64,000 nt of DNA from Oasisia sp. SBJ-2009 (GCA_964017155.1 OZ024854.1:67360254-67424253); one strand, 5' to 3'; counted from the stretch's first letter, positions 32,100 through 46,700 are shown. Numbers and translations are program-made. The notes: a model not told the origin generated them from the letters alone.

Positions 32100-35000
32100 T
32101 CGGGACATGGTGTGTTAAAATATCATCAGTAGGGGGACATGCATTGTTAAAATATCACCAGTGGGAGGACATGCAGTGTTAAAATATCATCAGTAGGAGG
32201 ACATGCTGTGTTAAAATATCATCAGTAGGAAGACATGCAGTGTTAAAATATCACCAGTAGGAGACATGCAGTGTTAAAATATCATCAGTAGGAGGACGTG
32301 CAGTGTTAAAATATCATCAGAAGGACGACATGCAGTGTTAAAATATCACCAGTAGGGGGACATGCAGTGTTAATATATCATCAGTAGGAGGACATGCAGT
32401 ATTAACATATCACAAGTAGGAGACATGCAGTGTTAACATATCGTCAGTAGGAGGACATGCAGTGTTAAAATATCATCAGTAGGGGGACATGCAGTGTTAT
32501 AATATCATCAGTAGGGGGACATGCAGTGTTAAAATATCATCAGTAGGGGGACATGCAGTGTTAAAATATCATCAGTAGGAGACATGCAGTGTTAAAATAT
32601 CATCAGTAGGGGGACATGCAGTGTTAAAATATCATCAGTAGGAGGACATGCAGTGTTAAAATATCATCAGTAGGAGGACATGCAGTGTTAAAATATCATC
32701 AGTAGGATACATGCAGTGTTAAAATATCATTAGTAGGGGGACATGCAGTGTTAACATATCATCAGTACCGGGACATGCTGTGTTAAAATATCATCAGTAA
32801 GAGGACATGCAGTGTTAAAATATCATCAGTAGGAAGACATGCAGTGTTAAAATATCATCAGTAGGAGGACATGCAGTGTTAAAATATCACCAGTGGGAGG
32901 ACATGCAGTGTTAAAATATCATCAGTAGGAGGACATGCTGTGTTAAAATATCATCAGTAGGAAGACATGCAGTGTTAAAATATCACCAGTGGGAGGACAT
33001 GCAGTGTTAAAATATCATCAGTAGGAAGACATGCTGTGTTAAAATGTCATCAGTAGGAGGACCTGCTGTGTTAAAATATCATCAGTAGGAGACATGCAGT
33101 GTTAAAATATCACCAGTAGGGGGACATGCAGTGTTAATATATCATCAGTAGGAGGACATGCAGTGTTAACATATCACAAGTAGGATACATGCAGTGTTAA
33201 AATATCATTAGTAGGGGGACATGCAGTGTTAACATATCATCAGTACCGGGACATGCTGTGTTAAAATATCATCAGTAAGAGGACATGCAGTGTTAAAATA
33301 TCATCAGTAGGAAGACATGCAGTGTTAAAATATCATCAGTAGGAGGACATGCAGTGTTAAAATATCACCAGTGGGAGGACATGCAGTGCTAAAATATCAT
33401 CAGTAGGAGGACATGCTGTGTTAAAATATCATCAGTAGGAAGACATGCAGTGTTAAAATATCACCAGTGGGAGGACATGCAGTGTTAAAATATCATCAGT
33501 AGGAAGACATGCTGTGTTAAAATGTCATCAGTAGGAGGACCTGCTGTGTTAAAATATCATCAGTAGGAGACATGCAGTGTTAAAATATCACCAGTAGGGG
33601 GACATGCAGTGTTAATATATCATCAGTAGGAGGACATGCAGTGTTAACATATCACAAGTAGGAGACATGCAGTGTTAAAATATCGTCAGTAGGAGGACAT
33701 GCAGTGTTAAAATATCATCAGTAGGGGGACATGCAGTGTTATAATATCAACAGTAGGGGGACATGCAGTGTTAAAATATCATCAGTAGGGGGACATGCAG
33801 TGTTAAAATATCATCAGTAGGAGACATGCAGTGTTAAAATATCATCAGCAGGGGGACATGCAGTGTTAAAATATCATCAGTAGGAGGACATGCAGTGTTA
33901 AAATATCACCAGTGGGAGGACATGCAATGTTAAAATATCATCAGTAGGAGGACATACTGTGTTAAAATGTCATCAGTAGGAGGACATGCTGTGTTAAAAT
34001 ATCATCAGTAGGAGACATGCAGTGTTAAAATATCATCAGTAGGGGACATGCAATGTTAAAATATCATCAGTGGGAGGACATGCAGTGTTAAAATATCATC
34101 AGTAGGAGGACATGCAGTTTTACAATATCACCAGTGGAGTACATGCAGTGTTAAAATATCATCAGTATCGGGACATGGTGTGTTAAAATATCATCAGTAG
34201 GGGGACATGCATTGTTAAAATATCACCAGTGGGAGGACATGCAGTGTTAAAATATCATCAGTAGGAGGACATGCTGTGTTAAAATATCATCAGTAGGAAG
34301 ACATGCAGTGTTAAAATATCACCAGTAGGAGACATGCAGTGTTAAAATATCATCAGTAGGAGGACGTGCAGTGTTAAAATATCATCAGAAGGACGACATG
34401 CAGTGTTAAAATATCACCAGTAGGGGGACATGCAGTGTTAATATATCATCAGTAGGAGGACATGCAGTATTAACATATCACAAGTAGGAGACATGCAGTG
34501 TTAACATATCGTCAGTAGGAGGACATGCAGTGTTAAAATATCATCAGTAGGGGGACATGCAGTGTTATAATATCATCAGTAGGGGGACATGCAGTGTTAA
34601 AATATCATCAGTAGGGGGACATGCAGTGTTAAAATATCATCAGTAGGAGACATGCAGTGTTAAAATATCATCAGTAGGAGGACATGCAGTGTTAAAATAT
34701 CATCAGTAGGAGGACATGCAGTGTTAAAATATCATCAGTAGGATACATGCAGTGTTAAAATATCATTAGTAGGGGGACATGCAGTGTTAACATATCATCA
34801 GTACCGGGACATGCTGTGTTAAAATATCATCAGTAAGAGGACATGCAGTGTTAAAATATCATCAGTAGGAAGACATGCAGTGTTAAAATATCATCAGTAG
34901 GAGGACATGCAGTGTTAAAATATCACCAGTGGGAGGACATGCAGTGTTAAAATATCATCAGTAGGAGGATATGCTGTGTTAAAATATCATCAGTAGGAAG

Positions 35001-38000
35001 ACATGCAGTGTTAAAATATCACCAGTAGGAGACATGCAGTGTTACAATATCATCAGTAGGGGGACATGGAGTGTTATAATATCATCAGTAGGGGGACATG
35101 CAGTGTTAAAATATCATCAGTAGGGGGACATGCAGTGTTAACATAGCATCAGTAAGGGGACGTGCAGTGTTAAAATATCATCAGTAGGAGGACATGCAGT
35201 GTTAACATATCATCAGTAGGAGACATGCAGTGTTAAAATATCATTAGTAGAGGGACATGCAGTGTTAAAATATCATCAGTACCGGGACATGCTGTGTTAA
35301 AATATCAATAGTAGGGGGACATGCAGTGTTAAAATATCATCAGTACCGGGACATGCAGTGTTAACATATATCATCAGTAGGGGGACATGAAGTGTTAAAA
35401 TATCATCAGTAGGAGGACATGCAGTGTTAAAATATCATCAGTAGGAGACATGCAGTGTTAAAATATCATCAGTAGGGGGACATGAAGTGTTATAATATCA
35501 TCAGTAGGAGGACATGCAGTGTTAAAATAGCATCAGTAGGAGGACATACAGTGTTAAAATATCATCAGTAGGAGACATGCAGTGTTAAAATATCATCAGT
35601 AGGGGGACATGCAGTGTCATAATATCATCAGTAGGGGGACATGCAGTGTTAAGATATCATCAGTAGGGGGACATGCAGTGTTAACATATCATCAGTAAGG
35701 GGACGTGCAGTTTTAAAATATCATCAGTAGGAGGACATGCAGTGTTAAAATATCATTAGTAGGGGGACATGCAGTGTTAAAATATCATCAGTACCGGGAC
35801 ATGCTGTGTTAAAATATCATCAGTAGGAGGACATGCAGTGTTAAAATATCATAAGTAGGAGGACATGCAGTGCTAAAATATCATCAGAAGGAGGACATGC
35901 AGTGTTAAAATATCATCAGTAGGAGGACATGCAGTGTTAAAATATCACCAGTGGGAGGACATGCAGTGTTAAAATATCATCAGTAGGAAGACATGCTGTG
36001 TTAAAATATCATCAGTAGGAGACATGCAGTGTTAAAATATCATCAGTAGGGGACATGCAATGTTAAAATATCATCAGTGGGAGGACATGCAGTGTTAAAA
36101 TATCATCAGTAGGAGGACATGCAGTGTTAAAATATCATCAGTAGGAGGACATGCAGTTTTACAATATCACCAGTGGAGTACATGCAGTGTTAAAATATCA
36201 TCAGTATCGGGACATGGTGTGTTAAAATATCATCAGTAGGGGGACATGCATTGTTAAAATATCACCAGTGGGAGGACATGCAGTGTTAAAATATCATCAG
36301 TAGGAGGACATGCTGTGTTAAAATATCATCAGTAGGAGGACATGCAGTGTTAAAATATCATCAGTAGGAGGACATGCAGTGCTAAAATATCATCAGAAGG
36401 AGGACATGCAGTGTTAAAATATCATCAGTAGGAGGACATGCAGTGTTAAAATATCACCAGTGGGAGGACATGCAGTGTTAAAATATCATCAGTAGGAAGA
36501 CATGCTGTGTTAAAATGTCATCAGTAGGAGGACCTGCTGTGTTAAAATATCATCAGTAGGAGACATGCAGTGTTAAAATATCACCAGTAGGGGGACATGC
36601 AGTGTTAATATATCATCAGTAGGAGGACATGCAGTGTTAACATATCACAAGTAGGAGACATGCAGTGTTAAAATATCGTCAGTAGGAGGACATGCAGTGT
36701 TAAAATATCATCAGTAGGGGGACATGCAGTGTTATAATATCAACAGTAGGGGGACATGCAGTGTTAAAATATCATCAGTAGGGGGACATGCAGTGTTAAA
36801 ATATCATCAGTAGGAGACATGCAGTGTTAAAATATCATCAGCAGGGGGACATGCAGTGTTAAAATATCATCAGTAGGAGGACATGCAGTGTTAAAATATC
36901 ACCAGTGGGAGGACATGCAATGTTAAAATATCATCAGTAGGAGGACATACTGTGTTAAAATGTCATCAGTAGGAGGACATGCTGTGTTAAAATATCATCA
37001 GTAGGAGACATGCAGTGTTAAAATATCATCAGTAGGGGACATGCAATGTTAAAATATCATCAGTGGGAGGACATGCAGTGTTAAAATATCATCAGTAGGA
37101 GGACATGCAGTTTTACAATATCACCAGTGGAGTACATGCAGTGTTAAAATATCATCAGTATCGGGACATGGTGTGTTAAAATATCATCAGTAGGGGGACA
37201 TGCATTGTTAAAATATCACCAGTGGGAGGACATGCAGTGTTAAAATATCATCAGTAGGAGGACATGCTGTGTTAAAATATCATCAGTAGGAAGACATGCA
37301 GTGTTAAAATATCACCAGTAGGAGACATGCAGTGTTAAAATATCATCAGTAGGAGGACGTGCAGTGTTAAAATATCATCAGAAGGACGACATGCAGTGTT
37401 AAAATATCACCAGTAGGGGGACATGCAGTGTTAATATATCATCAGTAGGAGGACATGCAGTATTAACATATCACAAGTAGGAGACATGCAGTGTTAACAT
37501 ATCGTCAGTAGGAGGACATGCAGTGTTAAAATATCATCAGTAGGGGGACATGCAGTGTTATAATATCATCAGTAGGGGGACATGCAGTGTTAAAATATCA
37601 TCAGTAGGGGGACATGCAGTGTTAAAATATCATCAGTAGGAGACATGCAGTGTTAAAATATCATCAGTAGGAGGACATGCAGTGTTAAAATATCATCAGT
37701 AGGAGGACATGCAGTGTTAAAATATCATCAGTAGGATACATGCAGTGTTAAAATATCATTAGTAGGGGGACATGCAGTGTTAACATATCATCAGTACCGG
37801 GACATGCTGTGTTAAAATATCATCAGTAAGAGGACATGCAGTGTTAAAATATCATCAGTAGGAAGACATGCAGTGTTAAAATATCATCAGTAGGAGGACA
37901 TGCAGTGTTAAAATATCACCAGTGGGAGGACATGCAGTGTTAAAATATCATCAGTAGGAGGATATGCTGTGTTAAAATATCATCAGTAGGAAGACATGCA

Positions 38001-41000
38001 GTGTTAAAATATCACCAGTAGGAGACATGCAGTGTTACAATATCATCAGTAGGGGGACATGGAGTGTTATAATATCATCAGTAGGGGGACATGCAGTGTT
38101 AAAATATCATCAGTAGGGGGACATGCAGTGTTAACATAGCATCAGTAAGGGGACGTGCAGTGTTAAAATATCATCAGTAGGAGGACATGCAGTGTTAACA
38201 TATCATCAGTAGGAGACATGCAGTGTTAAAATATCATTAGTAGAGGGACATGCAGTGTTAAAATATCATCAGTACCGGGACATGCTGTGTTAAAATATCA
38301 TTAGTAGGGGGACATGCAGTGTTAAAATATCATCAGTACCGGGACATGCAGTGTTAACATATATCATCAGTAGGGGGACATGAAGTGTTAAAATATCATC
38401 AGTAGGAGGACATGCAGTGTTAAAATATCATCAGTAGGAGACATGCAGTGTTAAAATATCATCAGTAGGGGGACATGAAGTGTTATAATATCATCAGTAG
38501 GAGGACATGCAGTGTTAAAATATCATCAGTAGGAGGACATACAGTGTTAAAATATCATCAGTAGGAGACATGCAGTGTTAAAATATCATCAGTAGGGGGA
38601 CATGCAGTGTCATAATATCATCAGTAGGGGGACATGCAGTGTTAAGATATCATCAGTAGGGGGACATGCAGTGTTAACATATCATCAGTAAGGGGACGTG
38701 CAGTTTTAAAATATCATCAGTAGGAGGACATGCAGTGTTAAAATATCATTAGTAGGGGGACATGCAGTGTTAAAATATCATCAGTACCGGGACATGCTGT
38801 GTTAAAATATCATCAGTAGGAGGACATGCAGTGTTAAAATATCATCAGTAGGAGGACATGCAGTGCTAAAATATCATCAGAAGGAGGACATGCAGTGTTA
38901 AAATATCATCAGTAGGAGGACATGCAGTGTTAAAATATCACCAGTGGGAGGACATGCAGTGTTAAAATATCATCAGTAGGAAGACATGCTGTGTTAAAAT
39001 ATCATCAGTAGGAGACATGCAGTGTTAAAATATCATCAGTAGGGGACATGCAATGTTAAAATATCATCAGTGGGAGGACATGCAGTGTTAAAATATCATC
39101 AGTAGGAGGACATGCAGTGTTAAAATATCATCAGTAGGAGGACATGCAGTTTTACAATATCACCAGTGGAGTACATGCAGTGTTAAAATATCATCAGTAT
39201 CGGGACATGGTGTGTTAAAATATCATCAGTAGGGGGACATGCATTGTTAAAATATCACCAGTGGGAGGACATGCAGTGTTAAAATATCATCAGTAGGAGG
39301 ACATGCTGTGTTAAAATATCATCAGTAGGAGGACATGCAGTGTTAAAATATCATCAGTAGGAGGACATGCAGTGCTAAAATATCATCAGAAGGAGGACAT
39401 GCAGTGTTAAAATATCATCAGTAGGAGGACATGCAGTGTTAAAATATCACCAGTGGGAGGACATGCAGTGTTAAAATATAATCAGTAGGAAGACATGCTG
39501 TGTTAAAATGTCATCAGTAGGAGGACCTGCTGTGTTAAAATATCATCAGTAGGAGACATGCAGTGTTAAAATATCACCAGTAGGGGGACATGCAGTGTTA
39601 ATATATCATCAGTAGGAGGACATGCAGTGTTAACATATCACAAGTAGGAGACATGCAGTGTTAAAATATCGTCAGTAGGAGGACATGCAGTGTTAAAATA
39701 TCATCAGTAGGGGGACATGCAGTGTTATAATATCAACAGTAGGGGGACATGCAGTGTTAAAATATCATCAGTAGGGGGACATGCAGTGTTAAAATATCAT
39801 CAGTAGGAGACATGCAGTGTTAAAATATCATCAGTAGGGGGACATGCAGTGTTAAAATATCATCAGTAGAAGGACATGCAGTGTTAAAATATCACCAGTG
39901 GGAGGACATGCAATGTTAAAATATCATCAGTAGGAGGACATACTGTGTTAAAATGTCATCAGTAGGAGGACATGCTGTGTTAAAATATCATCAGTAGGAG
40001 ACATGCAGTGTTAAAATATCATCAGTAGGGGACATGCAATGTTAAAATATCATCAGTGGGAGGACATGCAGTGTTAAAATATCATCAGTAGGAGGACATG
40101 CAGTTTTACAATATCACCAGTGGAGTACATGCAGTGTTAAAATATCATCAGTATCGGGACATGGTGTGTTAAAATATCATCAGTAGGGGGACATGCATTG
40201 TTAAAATATCACCAGTGGGAGGACATGCAGTGTTAAAATATCATCAGTAGGAGGACATGCTGTGTTAAAATATCATCAGTAGGAAGACATGCAGTGTTAA
40301 AATATCACCAGTAGGAGACATGCAGTGTTAAAATATCATCAGTTGGAGGACGTGCAGTGTTAAAATATCATCAGAAGGACGACATGCAGTGTTAAAATAA
40401 CACCAGTAGGGGGACATGCAGTGTTAATATATCATCAGTAGGAGGACATGCAGTATTAACATATCACAAGTAGGAGACATGCAGTGTTAACATATCGTCA
40501 GTAGGAGGACATGCAGTGTTAAAATATCATCAGTAGGGGGACATGCAGTGTTATAATATCATCAGTAGGGGGACATGCAGTGTTAAAATATCATCAGTAG
40601 GGGGACATGCAGTGTTAAAATATCATCAGTAGGAGACATGCAGTGTTAAAATATCATCAGTAGGGGGACATGCAGTGTTAAAATATCATCAGTAGGAGGA
40701 CATGCAGTGTTAAAATATCATCAGTAGGAGGACATGCAGTGTTAAAATATCATCAGTAGGATACATGCAGTGTTAAAATATCATTAGTAGGGGGACATGC
40801 AGTGTTAACATATCATCAGTACCGGGACATGCTGTGTTAAAATATCATCAGTAAGAGGACATGCAGTGTTAAAATATCATCAGTAGGAAGACATGCAGTG
40901 TTAAAATATCATCAGTAGGAGGACATGCAGTGTTAAAATATCACCAGTGGGAGGACATGCAGTGTTAAAATATCATCAGTAGGAGGACATGCTGTGTTAA

Positions 41001-42700
41001 AATATCATCAGTAGGAAGACATGCAGTGTTAAAATATCACCAGTAGGAGACATGCAGTGTTAAAATATCATCAGTAGGGGGACATGGAGTGTTATAATAT
41101 CATCAGTAGGGGGACATGCAGTGTTAAAATATCATCAGTAGGGGGACATGCAGTGTTAACATAGCATCAGTAAGGGGACGTGCAGTGTTAAAATATCATC
41201 AGTAGGAGGACATGCAGTGTTAACATATCATCAGTAGGAGACATGCAGTGTTAAAATATCATTAGTAGAGGGACATGCAGTGTTAAAATATCATCAGTAC
41301 CGGGACATGCTGTGTTAAAATATCATTAGTAGGGGGACATGCAGTGTTAAAATATCATCAGTACCGGGACATGCAGTGTTAACATATATCATCAGTAGGG
41401 GGACATGAAGTGTTAAAATATCATCAGTAGGAGGACATGCAGTGTTAAAATATCATCAGTAGGAGACATGCAGTGTTAAAATATCATCAGTAGGGGGACA
41501 TGAAGTGTTATAATATCATCAGTAGGAGGACATGCAGTGTTAAAATATCATCAGTAGGAGGACATACAGTGTTAAAATATCATCAGTAGGAGACATGCAG
41601 TGTTAAAATATCATCAGTAGGGGGACATGCAGTGTCATAATATCATCAGTAGGGGGACATGCAGTGTTAAGATATCATCAGTAGGGGGACATGCAGTGTT
41701 AACATATCATCAGTAAGGGGACGTGCAGTTTTAAAATATCATCAGTAGGAGGACATGCAGTGTTAAAATATCATTAGTAGGGGGACATGCAGTGTTAAAA
41801 TATCATCAGTACCGGGACATGCTGTGTTAAAATATCATCAGTAGGAGGACATGCAGTGTTAAAATATCATCAGTAGGAGGACATGCAGTGTTAAAATATC
41901 ATCAGTAGGAGGACATGCAGTGTTAAAATATCACCAGTGGGAGGACATGCAGTGTTAAAATATCATCAGTAGGAAGACATGCTGTGTTAAAATGTCATCA
42001 GTAGGAGGACATGCTGTGTTAAAATATCATCAGTAGGAGACATGCAGTGTTAAAATATCATCAGTAGGGGACATGCAATGTTAAAATATCATCAGTGGGA
42101 GGACATGCAGTGTTAAAATATCATCAGTAGGAGGACATGCAGTGTTAAAATATCATCAGTAGGAGGACATGCAGTTTTACAATATCACCAGTGGAGTACA
42201 TGCAGTGTTAAAATATCATCAGTATCGGGACATGGTGTGTTAAAATATCATCAGTAGGGGGACATGCATTGTTAAAATATCACCAGTGGGAGGACATGCA
42301 GTGTTAAAATATCATCAGTAGGAGGACATGCTGTGTTAAAATATCATCAGTAGGAAGACATGCAGTGTTAAAATATCACCAGTAGGAGACATGCAGTGTT
42401 AAAATATCATCAGTAGGAGGACGTGCAGTGTTAAAATATCATCAGAAGGACGACATGCAGTGTTAATATATCATCAGTAGGAGGACATGCAGTGTTAACA
42501 TATCACAAGTAGGAGACATGCAGTGTTAAAATATCGTCAGTAGGAGGACATGCAGTGTTAAAATATCATCAGTAGGGGGACATGCAGTGTTATAATATTA
42601 TCAGTAGGGGGACATGCAGTGTTAAAATATCATCAGTAGGGGGACATGCAGTGTTAAAATATCATCAGTAGGAGACATGCAGTGTTAAAATATCATCAGT
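32100..42700. repeat. 2993-bp HOR run (954 + 2039)
   Basis: The TATCGGGACATGG marker occurs at 32100, 34168, 36207, 37161, 39200, 40154 and 42225. Alternate markers are 2993 bp apart (34168-37161-40154; 36207-39200), and each unit splits into 954 and 2039 bp. The first and last intervals (2068, 2071) are about one monomer longer than 2039. The block is therefore three or so units of a compound repeat with one-monomer length variation. Confidence 0.8.
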
Positions 42701-42719
42701 AGGGGGACATGCAGTGTTA

Positions 42720-43403
42720 AAATATCATCAGTAGGAGGACATGCAGTGTTAAAATATCATCAGTAGGAGGACATGCAGTGTTAAAACATCATCAGTAGGA
42801 GGACATGCAGCGTTAAAATATCATCAGTAGGAGACATGCAGTGTTAAAATATCATCAGTAGGGGGACATGGAGTGTTATAATATCATCAGTAGGAGGACA
42901 TGCAGTGTTAAAATATCATCAGTAGGAGGACAGGCAGTGTTAAAATATCATCAGAAGGAGGACATGTAGTGTTAAAATATCACCAGTAGGGGGACATGCA
43001 GTGTTAATATATCATCAGTAGGAGGACATGCAGTGTTAAAATATCACAAGTAGGAGACATGCAGTGTAAAAATATCGTCAGTAGGAGGACATGCAGTGTT
43101 AAAATATCATCAGTAGGGGGACATGCAGTGTTATAATATCATCAGTAGGGGGACATGCAGTGTTAAAATATCATCAGTAGGGGGACATGCAGTGTTAAAA
43201 TAGCACCAGTAAGGGGACGTGCAGTGTTAAAATAGCACCAGTAAGGGGACGTGCAGTGTTAAAATATCATCAGTAGGAGACATGCAGTGTTAAAATATCA
43301 CCAGTAGGAGACATGCAGTGTTAAAATATCATCAGTAGGAGGACGTGCAGTGTTAAAATATCATCAGAAGGACGACATGCAGTGTTAAAATATCACCAGT
43401 AGG
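42720..43403. repeat. Satellite segment 5' of LINE copy 1, duplicated 5' of copy 2
   Basis: These ~680 bp of monomers are repeated almost base for base at ~50266-50949 (offset 7546), directly 5' of the second LINE. Shared rarities include a CAGCGTTAAAATATC monomer, a GGACAGGCAGTG monomer, ACATGTAGTG, and two successive AGCACCAGTAAGGGGACG monomers. One difference seen is CACCAGTAGG near 42990 against CACCTGTAGG near 50530. Upstream of ~42720 the match breaks down. Confidence 0.85.
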
Positions 43404-43415
43404 TGGTATGCAGGT

Positions 43416-43437
43416 GTTGCAGTACAGGTACTGCAAC
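43416..43437 (+). other. Perfect hairpin at LINE 5' end (copy 1)
   Basis: Ten-base arms GTTGCAGTAC and GTACTGCAAC are exact reverse complements separated by AG. They lie in the first ~35 bp of the LINE. The identical structure is at 50962-50983 in copy 2. A second perfect stem (GGTTCT / AGAACC, loop TGTC) follows at 43497-43512. Function is unknown; the placement suggests a role in the element's RNA, which is inference. Confidence 0.75.
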
Positions 43438-43749
43438 AACTCAGGGAGTTTGACGCCCCTGCCATGCAGAGTTGTAAACCACTGCCTTGTGGTACAGGTT
43501 CTTGTCAGAACCGAAGGCTAAGGGAGCAAACCCTAACTAGAAAACCATGTCACTGTGGCAGCATCAAGGGCGGTTGATGTATGGAACTCCCAACATCTCT
43601 CGACCAGCCACTGCAGGGACAAATAGTTTGCGCCTGTCTTGACATGTTCTTGCCGGTGTGAGACCTCTATTTGTTCCCCGAGAGAGTGTCGCTAGTAACT
43701 TGCAAAAGCCAGCGGCATTTCAACACTTTTTGCAAGCAGCTTCCATGAA

Positions 43750-46700
43750 ATGTACAACTGTATGAAACTCCATACCGGATCGGCCGTCGCCCGGGTTACC
43801 AAGGACCGCGCTGCTCGACCTCATCTTCCGTCGACAGTGGAAAATCAGCTAGGAAGAAGAAGACAAAGACAAAGAAGACAACTACTGACAATTGGACAAT
43901 GGAACGTCAGGACTCTCCTCGACCGAGAAGGAGCTAACCGACCAGAAAGACGTACAGCACTAGTAGCAATGGAACTTGCCAAATACAACATCGACATAGC
44001 CGCCCTATGTGAAACACGGTTCTCAGAGTCTGGTAGTCTCGACGACTTGGAATACTCTTTCTTCTGGAGTGGAAAACCGGAAGGAGAAAGAAGGGAGGCA
44101 GGAGTGGGCTTTGCTATCAAGAAGGATATCGTCACAAAGCTGACAGAAATGCCACGGCCAGTAAGTGACAGAATCATGACGATGAGACTACCGCTGAGCA
44201 AGGACAACTTTGCTACAATTATCAGCGTGTACGCTCCGACAATGACAAACCCAGATGAAAACAAGGAGGCCTTCTACAACCAGCTGGCAAGTGTGCTCAG
44301 TGGCATCCCTCATACAGATAAGCTACTGCTGATAGGAGACTTCAATGCGAGGATAGGAAGAGAAAATGACAAGTGGCCCTTGGTCATGGGCAAACATGGG
44401 ATTGGGCAATGCAACTCCAATGGCGAGCTTCTACTGGCTCTGTGCTCTGAGTTCGAACTGATAGTGACGAACACCATGTTCAAGCAGAAGGATGAACGCA
44501 AGACCACCTGGATGCATCCTCGTTCCAGACATTGGCATATGATCGACTTCATTATCACGAGGTGTCGGGATAAGATGGACATCCACAGTACCCGAGTCAT
44601 GCGTGGAGCAAACTGCTGGACCGATCACCAGATGCTGAGGTCAAAAGTGGCTTTCAGAATACGACAAAAGCATAACAGGCAAGGGACAAGTAAGCCGACC
44701 AGGCTGAACATTGAAAAACTAAGTACCACCAGCCATAGGGAGAGTTTTGAGCAGGAGATGGACAGTGCTCTCGCCCAATGGGAGGAAAAGGAAAACTCAA
44801 CACCAGACGAGGAATGGGCTGCTCTGCAGCAGGTCGTGTACAACACAGCCAAGACATATCTTGGCAAGCCAGACAGAAAACACCAGGACTGGTTCGACCC
44901 AAATGACCAGGAGCTACAGACTCTTATGAACAGAAGAGACCAAGCCCACCAGAGAGTGTTACAAACCAGGAGCACTAGGTCCACCACTGCAGCATACAAA
45001 GATGCCTGCAGATTGCTACAAAAACACACGCGTGCACTGAAGTCAGATTGGTGGGAAAGGAAGGCAGTGGAGCTGCAGAGAGCTGCTGACAGTAACAACA
45101 TGAAGGGCTTCTACAATGGGCTGAAGGAAGTGTGGGGACCCAAAAAGAAGGGACCTGTTCAACTGAAATCAACAGATGGAATGGAGACCTTCTCTGACAG
45201 CAAGAGAGTTGTGGCAAGATGGAGTGAACACTTCCAGAAGCTACTCAACGTCCCTGGCGACATAGATCACGAAGCTCTGGACAACATCCCGCAGCGCATT
45301 ATCAAGACAAGCCTCGATGAGATTCCAACTACGGATGAGATGGCTAGAGCAATCGCCGGCCTGAAAGATGGCAAAGCACCTGGAGGAGATGGAATTCCCG
45401 CAGAAGTATGGAAGCACGGAGGAGACAATCTGTTCAGCAGACTGCACCAACTAATCACCAATGCCTGGGAGGTGGGTTCTGTACCACAAGCATGGAAGGA
45501 TGCCAGCATTGTAACCATCTACAAGAAAGGTGATCGAACAGACTGTGGGAACTATAGAGGAATCTCTCTTCTTTCCATAGCGGGCAAGATCTTCGCGAGG
45601 ATCCTCCTCAACAGACTATCTACCCACATAACACCAGAGGTAGTTCCGGAGACACAATGTGGCTTCAGAGGTAACCGGAGCACCGTGGATATGATATTTT
45701 GTCTCCGACAACTACAAGAAAAATGCATTGAACAGGACCGACCACTGTACATGGTATTTGTCGACTTCAGCAAGGCGTTCGATACAGTTGGGAGGACTGG
45801 GCTATGGCAGCTACTGAGGAAGTATGGCTGCCCAGAGAAGTTCACAACAATGATCGAGGCACTACATACTGGAATGATGGCGAATGTTAGTGTTGGAGGA
45901 GAAGTCTCAGAATCGTTCAGTGTCACAAATGGGGTCAAGCAAGGTTGTGTACTGGCCCCCACGCTCTTCTCCATCTTCCTATCAGCAATGCTCGACGAGG
46001 CTTTCCGAGACATGGGGGATGGAGTCTACATACAGTCCAGACAGAACGCTGACCTATTCAACGTCGCACACTTCAGAGCAAAGACCAAGACTACTCGGAT
46101 GCTGATGAGAGAGCTGCTATTCGCAGATGACAGTGCACTGGTTGCACACTCTGCTGAAGAGATGCAGAAAATAGTGGATGCTTTCTCCGATGCGTCAAAG
46201 AAGTTCGGCCTGAAGATTAACATCAAGAAGACCGAGGTGCTGTACCAATCCAACTCTACAAGAACCCGAGAGGAGGATATCATGGTTGATGGAAACAAGC
46301 TGAACTCTGTTCTAGAATTCACCTACCTCGGAAGCACTATATCAAGTGATGGATGCATTGACGATGAAATACAGAGGAGGATGGCCAAGGCTAGTGCATC
46401 TTTCGGCCGACTACGCCAGAGACTCTGGAACAACCACCATGTGTCCATGCGGGTTAAAGGCAAGATATACCGTGCAATCGTGCTGTCCACCCTCCTATAC
46501 GGAGCTGAGGCCTGGACAGTGTACAGACGACAGGTAAAAAAGCTGCATGCCTTCATGATGCGACATCTGCGTTCGATCATGAGGATAACCTGGATGGACA
46601 AAGTGACAAACAAGGAAATACTAGAACGAACAGGGCTGCCATCTATGGAAGATCTTCTGATCAGAAAGAATCTCCGGTGGACTGGACACCTCATGAGGAT

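Larger units (their letters stand above)
1..43403. repeat. ~32-bp satellite array with nested higher-order repeats
   Basis: This is continuous head-to-tail repetition of a ~32-bp monomer with core CATCAGTAGGAGGACATGC followed by AGTGTTAAAATAT. Common variants are a 31-bp form (GGAGACATG), CACCAGTGGG, CATTAGTAGGGGG, CAGTACCGGGACATGCTG and CATATATCATCAG. All monomers share one orientation. By length the block holds roughly 1350 monomers; this is an estimate from span, not a count. The array starts before base 1. There are no unique spacers and no long ORFs. Rare diagnostic monomers recur at fixed long spacings, so the array consists of higher-order repeats rather than randomly mutated monomers. 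No interruption by other sequence is seen until the LINE at 43404. The family is not recognised by name. It could be centromeric, pericentromeric or an expanded intergenic or intronic minisatellite; the sequence does not decide. Confidence 0.97.

Noticed and set aside
1..43403. CRISPR-like array of regularly spaced ~32-bp repeats
   Set aside because: There are no unique spacers between repeats: the repeat unit is the whole period. The context is eukaryotic satellite with no cas genes.
1..43403. p53-like half-sites (GGACATGC) in each satellite monomer
   Set aside because: The match to RRRCWWGYYY fails at the 3' bases (CAG), and a motif recurring because the monomer recurs is not evidence of regulation.
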